Numbered from the stretch's first letter, positions 1 to 6,296 are shown. The stretch is DNA of 9,007 nt from Sporomusa sp. (GCA_029256645.1 JAQSXM010000111.1:1-9007); one strand, 5' to 3'. Numbers and translations: made by a program. The notes: a model not told the origin generated them from the letters alone.

Positions 1-564
1 CGGAGCGCCTACGATTAACCCAAACGCTTTGCCAACAGGGGCACCAAAGGCTTTATTGATGGCATAGCTGGCCCGGGCGGTGTATTGAAGCTCAAGGTGA
101 CCGGCGTCGTTGGCATATACATCGCCAAAGGTGCGATCAAGTTCTTTTAAGGCAACCTCAATGGCCCGGCGGGCATCAGATACCTCTTCAGCCCCGAAAA
201 TAATCAGGGACCCATGGCCGGCACCGCCTTTGGTATCACGGGCCAGCTCAATGGCTACGATTTCGGTGTTAGTGGCTTTGACAGCTTCATCAGCAGCCAT
301 GATGTGCGGACCGGCACCGGTACGGGCGCCAAGGATACCAATCGAACGGTATTTGGGGTCAATTTTCATTTTTTCATGCAGTATCGGGTCAACATTAGCA
401 ATAACCAAACCAATGGTGTCGCCGATAGCGGTACCCACAAACTCGGTAATCCCTGGGTTAACTGCTGCTTTTACTGTTTCTTCGGCAGCAGCTGCCGGCC
501 CGGCAGCCGTTTCCATACGCTTTTTGATTTCATCCATTACTTTTTCAATCAACTGGTCTTGCAT
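1..564 (-). CDS. pduB: PduB, trimeric tandem-BMC shell protein of the propanediol microcompartment (3' end outside window)
   Basis: Major shell protein of the Pdu microcompartment, built from two BMC domains that form trimers. I translated the minus strand from ATG 564-562 and obtained 188 codons that run off the left edge. The protein contains ITEFVGTAIGD, YRSIGILGARTGAGPHIMAA, DTKGGAGHGSL and ELDRTFGDVY, which match my memory of Salmonella PduB almost residue for residue. Salmonella PduB is about 270 residues, so roughly 80 C-terminal residues are missing here. The first 39 residues form a variable extension that begins with an amphipathic helix (QLIEKVMDEIKKRM) followed by an Ala/Pro-rich linker. 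In Salmonella the equivalent extension is reported to connect the shell to the enzyme core. A GGAGG site sits 9 bases before the ATG and supports this start. The gene follows pduA by 25 bases, so the two are probably cotranscribed. No internal ATG or GTG is present where Salmonella initiates the short form PduB'. Confidence 0.95.
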   Translation of the reverse strand, partial: MQDQLIEKVMDEIKKRMETAAGPAAAAEETVKAAVNPGITEFVGTAIGDTIGLVIANVDPILHEKMKIDPKYRSIGILGARTGAGPHIMAADEAVKATNTEIVAIELARDTKGGAGHGSLIIFGAEEVSDARRAIEVALKELDRTFGDVYANDAGHLELQYTARASYAINKAFGAPVGKAFGLIVGAP

Positions 565-589
565 GTAATTACACCTCCAAAATTATGCC

Positions 590-865
590 TTACTTAACCT
601 TAGGAAGAATTTTTTCAACATCTGTATGAGGACGGGGAATAACATGAATAGAAACAACTTCACCAACATTTCTGGCAGCAGCTGCACCAGCATCAGCAGC
701 AGCCTTAACAGCACCAACATCACCACGCACCATAACAGTGACTAAACCTGAACCAATCTTTTCATATCCTACCAATACTACATTTGCCGCCTTAACCATG
801 GCGTCTGCGGCCTCAATGGCCCCTACCAAACCTTTGGTTTCAATCAACCCTAATGCTTCGCTCAC
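590..865 (-). CDS. pduA: PduA, hexameric BMC shell protein
   Basis: Single-domain BMC hexamer that tiles the facets of the microcompartment shell and whose central pore is thought to pass propanediol. The product has 91 residues, against about 94 in Salmonella PduA. It carries the BMC signature [20 protein letters not shown] at the N terminus, the pore loop KIGSG at residues 36-40, [10 protein letters not shown], and the PduA-type ending [13 protein letters not shown]. The start is GTG at 865-863, preceded by AGGAGG with 8 bases of spacing. That ribosome binding site lies inside the last codons of pduV (Lys-Glu-Val-stop), so the two genes are tightly coupled. pduB follows after 25 bases. Other close BMC hexamers (PduJ, EutM) share the core, but the residues around the pore and the C terminus favour PduA/PduJ, and the adjacency to pduB favours PduA. 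Confidence 0.95.
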   Translation of the reverse strand: MSEALGLIETKGLVGAIEAADAMVKAANVVLVGYEKIGSGLVTVMVRGDVGAVKAAADAGAAAARNVGEVVSIHVIPRPHTDVEKILPKVK

Positions 866-868
866 TGT

Positions 869-1300
869 TTACACCTCCTTTCGCACAAGATAATCTGTTA
901 ATTCGGCCAAACCTGCCCCGGTATATGCGGAAACACAGAAGAAGGGTTCTTTGATTCCGGCCTGAAAAAGACGGAGTTTAGCATCCTCCTGGTTAGCCCC
1001 CGGGGCATCTATTTTTGTGACCACTCCCACGACCGGCCGCGGAAACATTGCAGCAAAACCCGGCGGGAGGGTTATCCGGAAATCTGTCGCATCCTGCACC
1101 ATAAGGACTATTTCTGCGTTTGTTGCTGTTACCGCCAGCGCCGAATAGAAACGGGGTATTTGCGCATATTCCCCCGGTGTGTCAATTGCCCCGTCACTAA
1201 AACAGATACTTGACGTTTTTTCGGCCTTCTGGCAATTCTTATTAAGAACATTAATCAGAGATGTTTTTCCCGCTCCCACAGGTCCTACAAGCATAATCAT
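869..1300 (-). CDS. pduV: PduV/EutP family small GTPase-like protein
   Basis: Ras-like P-loop protein of the PduV/EutP family. In Salmonella, PduV associates with the outside of the Pdu compartment and has been linked to its movement, while the related EutP has been reported as an acetate kinase, so the biochemical role is unsettled. The 143-residue product shows a Walker A/G1 motif GPVGAGKT (residues 6-13), a G3-type DTPGEY (40-45), a G4-type TKID (95-98) and a G5-like SAYTG (124-128). Its length matches the family. It starts at ATG 1300, 7 bases after the pduU stop. The Shine-Dalgarno sequence there is weak (AAGG, about 13 bases away), so translational coupling to pduU is likely. ATG 1294-1292, two codons in, is an alternative start. 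I name it PduV rather than EutP because its neighbours are pduU and pduA. Confidence 0.88.
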   Translation of the reverse strand: MIMLVGPVGAGKTSLINVLNKNCQKAEKTSSICFSDGAIDTPGEYAQIPRFYSALAVTATNAEIVLMVQDATDFRITLPPGFAAMFPRPVVGVVTKIDAPGANQEDAKLRLFQAGIKEPFFCVSAYTGAGLAELTDYLVRKEV

Positions 1301-1307
1301 AACTACA

Positions 1308-1649
1308 TTACGACCTTGTAAGCTTGGCTGCGGAGAACCCCAAGCCGTCTGCCAGCAGATGAATAACCTGCCTTAATGCGGCCTCTACGGCGGAGACATT
1401 GCCTGTAATAACCACCGAGCCGGTAAAACGGTCCATAAAACCAATTTGTACATCTGCTGTTTTTGTCGCTGCGTCGGCAGCAATAATAGCCGCCTCGCAC
1501 GGGGTAATTGTTAAGATGCCAATTGCGTTGCTATCCACAATCCCCAATTTCCCGCACAGTTCTTTCTTGGGATTGGCAATAAGATGGGCCAGCGTTACTT
1601 GTTTGCCTGGCACATATTCCTGAACCACTCTTGGCTTTTCCTGAATCAT
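1308..1649 (-). CDS. pduU: PduU, circularly permuted BMC shell protein
   Basis: Minor hexameric shell protein of the Pdu compartment with a permuted BMC fold. In the Salmonella homologue the N-terminal strands form a small beta-barrel that caps the pore. The block [19 protein letters not shown], then [18 protein letters not shown] and [15 protein letters not shown], matches my memory of Salmonella PduU closely (116 residues there, 113 here). I chose ATG 1649-1647 because the GAGGT at 1660-1656 leaves 7 bases of spacing to it. The upstream ATG at 1655 would sit directly against the Shine-Dalgarno sequence and only adds Met-Gly. This is the first gene after the terminator behind the response regulator, so it probably opens the structural operon pduUVAB. 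EutS is the closest alternative family, but the N-terminal [17 protein letters not shown] and the context favour PduU. Confidence 0.93.
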   Translation of the reverse strand: MIQEKPRVVQEYVPGKQVTLAHLIANPKKELCGKLGIVDSNAIGILTITPCEAAIIAADAATKTADVQIGFMDRFTGSVVITGNVSAVEAALRQVIHLLADGLGFSAAKLTRS

Positions 1650-1655
1650 ACCCAT

Positions 1656-1660
1656 ACCTC
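1656..1660 (-). promoter_or_regulatory. Ribosome binding site that decides the pduU start
   Basis: The minus strand reads GAGGT at 1660-1656. It is 7 bases from ATG 1649 but directly abuts ATG 1655, so the second ATG is the likely initiator. Confidence 0.6.
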
Positions 1661-1862
1661 ACAATCTGCTGATGTGGATTGACTGAATAATCTCTTTCGC
1701 CATAATAATTTGCTTTTTGTACATAATTACCTTGAGATGAAGTCGCCAGATCACAGGACATATTTGCGCATTCCCCCCAGACGCAATTTCCCCAAGTACT
1801 GCCCGTTTATTATCTTGAGACTGTTTCGTGGCAACATATTGTTCTTTTGCGGACAAAAACAA
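1661..1862 (-). promoter_or_regulatory. Upstream regulatory region of the pduUVAB operon
   Basis: This region holds no convincing gene; the short frames through it lack ribosome binding sites and family resemblance. Because a terminator precedes it, the structural operon must be transcribed from here or by readthrough. On the minus strand there is a -10-like TATTAT at 1707-1702 with no recognisable -35 box at the right distance, as expected of an activator-dependent promoter. About 55-85 bases upstream lies an inverted repeat TTGCG (1786-1782), 13 bases, CGCAA (1768-1764), inside the longer words ATTGCGTC and TGCGCAAATATG. These are candidate binding sites for the AraC-type regulator encoded next door. 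The promoter position and the operator role are inference. Confidence 0.35.
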
Positions 1863-1889
1863 AAAAAGACTGTTTTTCACAGTCTTTTT
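1863..1889 (-). terminator. Intrinsic terminator after the response regulator
   Basis: Perfect 11-bp inverted repeat, AAAAAGACTGT (1863-1873) and ACAGTCTTTTT (1879-1889), with a 5-base loop. Read on the minus strand, the hairpin is followed by a run of seven Ts and then GTTTTT. It lies 52 bases beyond the regulator stop codon and separates the cobT-kinase-regulator unit from pduUVAB. The flanking A and T runs mean it could also work on the plus strand. Confidence 0.8.
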
Positions 1890-1905
1890 CTTATGGTCAT
1901 TTGCA

Positions 1906-1925
1906 ACCTTGGCAACACCCAAGGT
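1906..1925. repeat. Small hairpin between the regulator stop and its terminator
   Basis: A 7-bp inverted repeat, ACCTTGG (1906-1912) and CCAAGGT (1919-1925), encloses a 6-base loop. It has no following T tract, so it is not itself a terminator. It could be an mRNA 3'-end stabiliser or a protein site. No function can be assigned. Confidence 0.4.
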
Positions 1926-1941
1926 CAATCGTATTTTATTG

Positions 1942-3606
1942 TTACGTTTTAGAAGGTTGTTGCTGCGGCAGATAGCCGCCGGCCTGAGCAGATTTACTAC
2001 TATTCTTCAGCTTTGTCCGGTATTGGTTGGGTGTAACCCCCACTTCCTGCCGGAACACCCGGCAAAAATAGCTGGCATCCTGGTAACCAGCCTCACTGGC
2101 AACACGAACAACCGTCAACTCCGGGTTTTGCAGCAGTTTTTTGGCTTTATCAATTCTTACTTTGGTCAGAAAGTCGACGAAATTACACCCCTGCTCAGCC
2201 TTAAAAATCCGGCTGAAATAGTAGGGACTCAGATGGACTGTCTGCGCAACCTCATCCAGGGAGATACTTTTATGGAAGTTTTCTGTTATATAGGCACAAG
2301 CCTTATTTATCAGTCTCGCATTCATACTTGAACGGTGTTCCAGCATATTGTCCATGAACTGGTCTAACGCATCCAATATCCAGCGACGCACGTCTTCCCG
2401 GTCACCACAGCCCATTAAATGATTAATACAGGTAAAGTTCAGCAATGTCAGCTGCTCAAGACTAGCTCCACCCTCAACCGCAGCTCGGGACAACACAATT
2501 AAAAGTTCCAAAACACAGGCTTTTACGGTCTCAATACTGGCCTTGGCGGTAAAAATCTCATGCAATAGCTGACGCAAAGCTTCCTTAGCCTGCTGACGCT
2601 CACCACAGCGAACCTTGTCAAGCAGGTTTCGCTCATAATTAAATGGATAGCGGAACGGCACTGCGCTGAGATGCGGCAAATCATCAATATGGATAATCTG
2701 ATTATCTCCCATATAAAATTTTTGCTGTTCGGCGCTTACTGCCTCAAGGTATGATTTATGAATCTGCAATGGATCCTTAAAGTAACGGCCAATACCAATA
2801 GTAAGACTAATCCCGAATTCAGTAATTCCGTCTCTGATTCTCAGGGCAGTCTCCCGCACCTGTGTTTCGACAAGTTCCTGCTGGCCGCAGCCCTCATAGC
2901 CCATTAGGATAATAATCTCGTCACCACCAAAGGGAATGACCAGTGTCTCCTTGCCGGCAATCTTACAAACCTGCTGGTATACCTGCTGTTTGACTACCTG
3001 TCTTTCCAACTCTGAAACACTGCGGGTAATTTGTTTAAAATGATCAATATTAGCAACAAGGATAACGCCAGAGTCAGCTTTGACACCAAGGAAAGCGGCC
3101 CGCTCCCGAAAGTTGGCTAAATCTGTTACTTTGCCTGAGACCAGATCATGGATAAAGGAGTTTTTTATAAAAGGCATGGCCTCATCCAGATTCTTTCTCA
3201 GGTCGGCTTCTTCCTGTTCTTTGCGTTTTCGCTGTCCGATTTTTTCGGTGACAGCACTTAGCGTCTGCAACAGGTCCTTCGGCCGCAGCGGCTTTAATAA
3301 ATATTCCATAGCCCCAATGGAAAGGGCATCTTTAGCATAACTAAATTCATCAAAAGCTGTAAGCATGACAATGGAGGTATTAGGCAGCTGTTCTCTGATC
3401 GTACGGGCCGCCTCCAAACCACTCATCTCCGGCATGCGGATATCCATCAGCACAATATCCGGCTTTTCAGTAATGGCAAGCGCCACAGCACTCTTGCCAT
3501 CGCCGGTTTCAGAGATGACGCGGATTTCCGGGCAATCTTTTTCGATTATAAATCGTAGCGCTTGCCGTTCCAGCTGCTCATCGTCGGCAATCATCAGTGT
3601 ATACAT
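1942..3606 (-). CDS. AraC-family response regulator with a degenerate GGDEF-like middle domain (YesN type)
   Basis: Cytoplasmic transcription factor of 554 residues, partner of the kinase encoded 28 bases upstream. Residues 1-120 form a receiver domain with the acidic pair D9/D10, phospho-acceptor D55 in VLMDIRMPE, T83 in LTAFDEF and K105 in YLLKPL. Residues from about 180 to 310 resemble a diminished GGDEF domain: NIDHFKQI, then FGGDEIIILM near 226-235 and LTIGIGRYF near 267-275. A helical linker follows. Residues 430-534 are a double helix-turn-helix AraC domain (SLDEVAQTVHLSPYYFSRIFK and ASYFCRVFRQEVGVTPNQYR). The ATG at 3606 has GAGGGAG 8 bases upstream. Context suggests that it activates pduUVAB, doing the job PocR does in Salmonella. 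The tail after residue 534 is Gln/Ser-rich and probably disordered. Assignment to the family is firm; the target promoter is inference. Confidence 0.93.
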   Translation of the reverse strand: MYTLMIADDEQLERQALRFIIEKDCPEIRVISETGDGKSAVALAITEKPDIVLMDIRMPEMSGLEAARTIREQLPNTSIVMLTAFDEFSYAKDALSIGAMEYLLKPLRPKDLLQTLSAVTEKIGQRKRKEQEEADLRKNLDEAMPFIKNSFIHDLVSGKVTDLANFRERAAFLGVKADSGVILVANIDHFKQITRSVSELERQVVKQQVYQQVCKIAGKETLVIPFGGDEIIILMGYEGCGQQELVETQVRETALRIRDGITEFGISLTIGIGRYFKDPLQIHKSYLEAVSAEQQKFYMGDNQIIHIDDLPHLSAVPFRYPFNYERNLLDKVRCGERQQAKEALRQLLHEIFTAKASIETVKACVLELLIVLSRAAVEGGASLEQLTLLNFTCINHLMGCGDREDVRRWILDALDQFMDNMLEHRSSMNARLINKACAYITENFHKSISLDEVAQTVHLSPYYFSRIFKAEQGCNFVDFLTKVRIDKAKKLLQNPELTVVRVASEAGYQDASYFCRVFRQEVGVTPNQYRTKLKNSSKSAQAGGYLPQQQPSKT

Positions 3607-3634
3607 ATGAACTTCTCCCTCTTATGTTCTGCAG

Positions 3635-4849
3635 TTAAGAGCAGGAAGGCAAGTGTATAAAGATATCAGTACCCTCGCCGACTTTGCTTTCAATACTTAA
3701 ACCAAACTGATCGCCGAAATAATGCTGGATACGTTTGTGAACGTTGATTACGCCAAGTCCGGTGGTATGTCCTTTACGGGCCCGTTTATCGATGCTGAAG
3801 ATTGTACTAATTCGCTCTGAGGAAATCCCGACCCCGGTATCTGACACCACGATAGCTACCTTATCATGTTGACTATAGCCTGTAATCCGGATATGTCCGC
3901 CCTCTTTTTTCGGCTCCAGCCCGTGAATGATGGCATTTTCGACAAGCGGCTGCAAACTCAAAGCCGGAATTGACATCTTGAGTAATGCCGGTTCAATCTC
4001 AATAAAGGCCTGAATCCGGTCACCAAACCGCACACTCTGAATGGTTAAATAGTCATCAATTGATTTAATTTCTTCCTCCAGGGTGCGCATCTCTGCAATA
4101 TCCCGCAAATTTGTCCGTAAAAGATCTGATAAAGCGTGGACAACCTCTTGCGTCCGCTGTGCCCCCTCCAGTAAAGAGAGCCGGGCGATCGTGTTAAGGG
4201 TGTTAAAAAGAAAATGTGGATTAATCTGGGATTGAAGCGCTTTCATTTCAGCGGCCCGGAGCAGGTTCTCCAGCTCAGCTTTTGCTTTCAGCTCTTCCAT
4301 CAGCTGTTTTTGGACAATGTTGGTAACACCCATTTCCACAATGTAATTTGCCATAATATATAATAGGTCGGCAGCCGCATTGATCCGGTTTTCCGGTATT
4401 ACCTCAACCTCGTTAAATAAGTCGGCTAAGGCTCCTGTCTGCATCCCCATTGGAGCTAAACGATTAAACATCTCCTGCCTGGCATCAAAATCATTGTGCG
4501 GCAGAACGACCTGTCCGGCTAATAACGCGCCGACATATTCATTCTGAACAATAATGGGTGCGGCAAAATCAGTGAGCCCGCCATGGCAATGGTACACAAA
4601 AGGACGCTGTCTTTCCATGGCCTTGCGCCCGCCGCGGTCATCACAGGCCATACAGCGGGCCAGCCCCTCAGGGAAAGAACGAACATAGGAACAAAAATCA
4701 GTAAATTTGCTCGGTTTAGTTACAGGTTTGCCATCGGCATCAACAACAACCGCCGCGATCCCGGTAGTTTCCGAGAATTTGTCCTGAATCTCCTGTAATA
4801 TCTGAGTATTGACGATTTCAGCTAACGCAAACCGGTTATAGTTATGCAC
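3635..4849 (-). CDS. Cytoplasmic sensor histidine kinase with PocR ligand-binding domain
   Basis: Soluble LytS-type histidine kinase of 404 residues with no membrane segment. The N-terminal part (about residues 10-175) is a PocR domain, the module that senses 1,2-propanediol in Salmonella PocR. It shows that family's Cys pattern: FCSYV (C53), CMAC (C66 and C69), HCHGGL (C88). A coiled coil near 180-205 leads to the phospho-acceptor region ALQSQINPHFLFNTLNTI with H212. The ATPase domain has the N-box LVENAIIHG (N305), DTGVG (337-341) and GLGVINVHKRI (364-374). I chose GTG 4849-4847 because GGGAG lies 8 bases upstream. A longer frame starting at GTG 4876 adds nine residues but has no ribosome binding site. 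It follows cobT by 104 bases and precedes the response regulator by 28 bases. The effector is inferred to be propanediol or another compartment substrate. Confidence 0.92.
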   Translation of the reverse strand: MHNYNRFALAEIVNTQILQEIQDKFSETTGIAAVVVDADGKPVTKPSKFTDFCSYVRSFPEGLARCMACDDRGGRKAMERQRPFVYHCHGGLTDFAAPIIVQNEYVGALLAGQVVLPHNDFDARQEMFNRLAPMGMQTGALADLFNEVEVIPENRINAAADLLYIMANYIVEMGVTNIVQKQLMEELKAKAELENLLRAAEMKALQSQINPHFLFNTLNTIARLSLLEGAQRTQEVVHALSDLLRTNLRDIAEMRTLEEEIKSIDDYLTIQSVRFGDRIQAFIEIEPALLKMSIPALSLQPLVENAIIHGLEPKKEGGHIRITGYSQHDKVAIVVSDTGVGISSERISTIFSIDKRARKGHTTGLGVINVHKRIQHYFGDQFGLSIESKVGEGTDIFIHLPSCS

Positions 4850-4857
4850 AAAAATTT

Positions 4858-4862
4858 CTCCC
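4858..4862 (-). promoter_or_regulatory. Ribosome binding site that decides the kinase start
   Basis: The minus strand reads GGGAG at 4862-4858, 8 bases before GTG 4849. The alternative GTG at 4876 has no comparable site, so the shorter protein is preferred. Confidence 0.55.
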
Positions 4863-4886
4863 TGTATTGATAACACTTGTTCTACG

Positions 4887-4914
4887 GAGATAGTTTTGCT
4901 ACAGGACCAGTCAA
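4887..4914 (-). promoter_or_regulatory. Possible internal promoter for the kinase-regulator pair
   Basis: In the 104-base cobT-kinase gap the minus strand has TTGACT (4914-4909, five of six consensus bases), a 16-base spacer and TATCTC (4892-4887, three of six). The -35 box is bracketed by a short inverted repeat, CAGGA (4902-4906) and TCCTG (4916-4920), which could be an operator. If real, it would let the sensor genes escape the riboswitch upstream of cobT. The weak -10 keeps confidence low. Confidence 0.3.
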
Positions 4915-4953
4915 TTCCTGCTGTAACATGCCAATAATCGTCGAAAAATACGT

Positions 4954-5988
4954 TTATATCGCTTCCAATTGTTGAGAGTCGGGGGCACTTAACGCGAAGT
5001 CCGACAATCTGGCCGTATTGTACATAGCAAAGGTCATCGTCTTTAACATGGCAATCATTAATATGGCTCCGGTACCTTCTCCCAACGCCATGCTCGCCCG
5101 GATCGGTACATCATCTGCCAGAATGTTGCCTAGCAGCATGGCATAAGACATCCCCGGCTCGCGCGACATATGCGAGGGCAGGCCGTATTGCTCAACGTTT
5201 TTATCAATCCTGGCAGCGCAGGCAAAAGCTACAGCGGTAATAAATCCATCAATGACAAAAGGGGTTTTTCTCCGGGCACACTCGGTCATCCCGGCACAGA
5301 TAGCAACAATGTCCAATCCGCCAACACAGCGTAAGATGTCTTCGATCCTGGTAAAGGTTTCCTTATGACGTTCAACGCCTTTGGCCACAACACTACATTT
5401 TTTCTTGGCAACATCACTGTTCGGCAGTCCCGCCCCATAACCCACAACAAACTCAGGCAGGATTCCGGTCATCGCATGCAAAACCGCGGATGAGGTCGTT
5501 GTATTGCCAATGCCCATTTCCCCAAAAGACACCAGGTTAGCCCCATGGGTAGTAATGGCATATTCAACCATCTCCTGTCCTACCTGCCATGCCTGGGCAA
5601 ATTCAGCTGCTGTCATGGCTTCGGCCTTCATAAAATTCTTAGTGCCAAAAGCAACCCGGCGATTTATGCCGGCCGTTCGTTGATTATTGATCCCAATATC
5701 AATGACTGAGTAAGGAACTTGATTAGCACTGCAAAAACAACTAATCGTGGCGCGTCCGTCTACCATGTTTTGCGCCTGGAGATAGGTAATTTCGGCTGGG
5801 AAATTTACCACACCTTCTTCAACCACACCATTGTCGGCGGCAAAAATCAGGTGATAAGGTTTGATCTCAGGATGCATAGTTCCCCAGGCCAACAACATTT
5901 TTTTAAAAATCTTTTCCAGTAATCCCAGGCTGTTTGGCGGTTTTGCCGCACCGTCAATCAAATCCTCCACTGCTAACCGATAATCCAT
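4954..5988 (-). CDS. cobT: CobT-family nicotinate-nucleotide:lower-ligand-base phosphoribosyltransferase
   Basis: Makes the alpha-riboside phosphate of the cobamide lower ligand by transferring phosphoribose from nicotinate mononucleotide to a base, classically 5,6-dimethylbenzimidazole. It acts late in B12 assembly or in salvage. The 344 residues (about 356 in Salmonella) show AAKPPNSLGLLE (14-25), ADNGVVEEGV (51-60), FGEMGIGNTT (155-164), VIDGFITA (245-252), SREPGM (275-280) and ALGEGTGA (301-308). E304 aligns with the catalytic Glu of Salmonella CobT (E317) and E157 with E174. Two segments look unusual: ADNG where ADHG is usual, and GYGAGLPNSD (183-192) where many CobTs have GRGTGLDDEG, so base specificity may differ. 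The start at 5988 has GGGGGAG 6 bases upstream. It lies directly behind a cobalamin riboswitch and terminator, as expected for a B12 biosynthesis gene. Its job here is presumably to supply cofactor to the diol dehydratase. Confidence 0.93.
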   Translation of the reverse strand: MDYRLAVEDLIDGAAKPPNSLGLLEKIFKKMLLAWGTMHPEIKPYHLIFAADNGVVEEGVVNFPAEITYLQAQNMVDGRATISCFCSANQVPYSVIDIGINNQRTAGINRRVAFGTKNFMKAEAMTAAEFAQAWQVGQEMVEYAITTHGANLVSFGEMGIGNTTTSSAVLHAMTGILPEFVVGYGAGLPNSDVAKKKCSVVAKGVERHKETFTRIEDILRCVGGLDIVAICAGMTECARRKTPFVIDGFITAVAFACAARIDKNVEQYGLPSHMSREPGMSYAMLLGNILADDVPIRASMALGEGTGAILMIAMLKTMTFAMYNTARLSDFALSAPDSQQLEAI

Positions 5989-6021
5989 TCCTAACTCCCC
6001 CTACTTTTGTTTTACGCCAAA

Positions 6022-6055
6022 ATATAAAAACCCCTAGCCCAAAAGGGCTAGGGTT
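6022..6055 (-). terminator. Intrinsic terminator of the cobalamin riboswitch expression platform
   Basis: On the minus strand CCCTAGCCC (6053-6045), a TTTT loop and GGGCTAGGG (6040-6032) form a perfect 9-bp stem. It is followed by G, five Ts and then ATATTTT. It lies between the aptamer and the cobT start, 34 bases before the ATG, and is the regulated stop of this switch. The segment CTAGCCCT (6051-6044) can instead pair, at 7 of 8 positions, with AGGGGTAG (6093-6086) just after the aptamer, giving a plausible antiterminator. The alternative pairing is my inference. Confidence 0.88.
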
Positions 6056-6086
6056 CTATTCTCATAAAATCCTGTCCTTCTGGTAC

Positions 6087-6105
6087 TACCCCTGGCGCGG
6101 GGGTA
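6087..6105 (-). other. Expression-platform hairpin next to the cobalamin aptamer
   Basis: Minus-strand TACCCC (6105-6100) and GGGGTA (6092-6087) form a 6-bp stem with the 7-base loop CGCGCCA. It sits where class I cobalamin riboswitches carry the P13 hairpin, whose loop kisses L5 of the aptamer when ligand is bound. Its 3' arm is also the strand that could form the antiterminator, so stabilising this hairpin would favour termination. I did not model the tertiary contact. Confidence 0.5.
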
Positions 6106-6113
6106 AATAACAG

Positions 6114-6296
6114 CCACAACAGGCAGGTCTCCTGGCTTACGGTTCCCCGGAACACCCTCGCCTTCCCGGATAGCCGGTGGCATAGTTTAGGCATTCCTCC
6201 CCGATTACAGTGGCGCGACCGCGTCGTTTAAGGATTGGGTTTCAATCCTCCCGAACTTCCCTATTCTCCTCTCTACAGCGAGAGGCACCTGTGTGG
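6114..6296 (-). ncRNA. Cobalamin (adenosylcobalamin) riboswitch aptamer upstream of cobT
   Basis: Cis-acting RNA in the cobT leader that binds a B12 coenzyme. Read on the minus strand it has the class features in order: the 5' AGGTGCC segment (6290-6284), GGGAA followed by GAAACCC, the CGCGCCACTG block (GCCACTG is the most conserved core element), ATGCC and then GCCACCGG, GGGAAGGCGAG, and the 3' consensus AAGCCAGGAGACCTGCC. The closing helix pairs CCACACAGG (6296-6288) with CCTGTTGTGG (6123-6114) with one bulged base. The aptamer is about 183 nt. It is followed by a hairpin, an antiterminator strand and an intrinsic terminator, so it should stop transcription when B12 is plentiful. Confidence 0.95.

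Noticed and set aside
110..597. Two plus-strand open frames near the left edge
   Set aside because: Both are antisense to pduB, whose minus-strand translation matches the family along its full visible length.
590..1649. Reading the cluster as an ethanolamine (eut) operon (EutM, EutP, EutS)
   Set aside because: The PduB-specific sequence, the PduA C terminus and the PduU N terminus identify a pdu cluster. The EutP/PduV and EutS/PduU families overlap, but context decides.
1863..1925. Tandem hairpins as a EutV-type antitermination site
   Set aside because: The local regulator has an AraC domain and no ANTAR domain, and neither loop carries the AGCA-type motif expected of ANTAR targets.
1659..1928. 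An 89-residue minus-strand frame between the regulator and pduU
   Set aside because: It spans the terminator, has no ribosome binding site and resembles nothing I know. Its composition looks like untranslated DNA.
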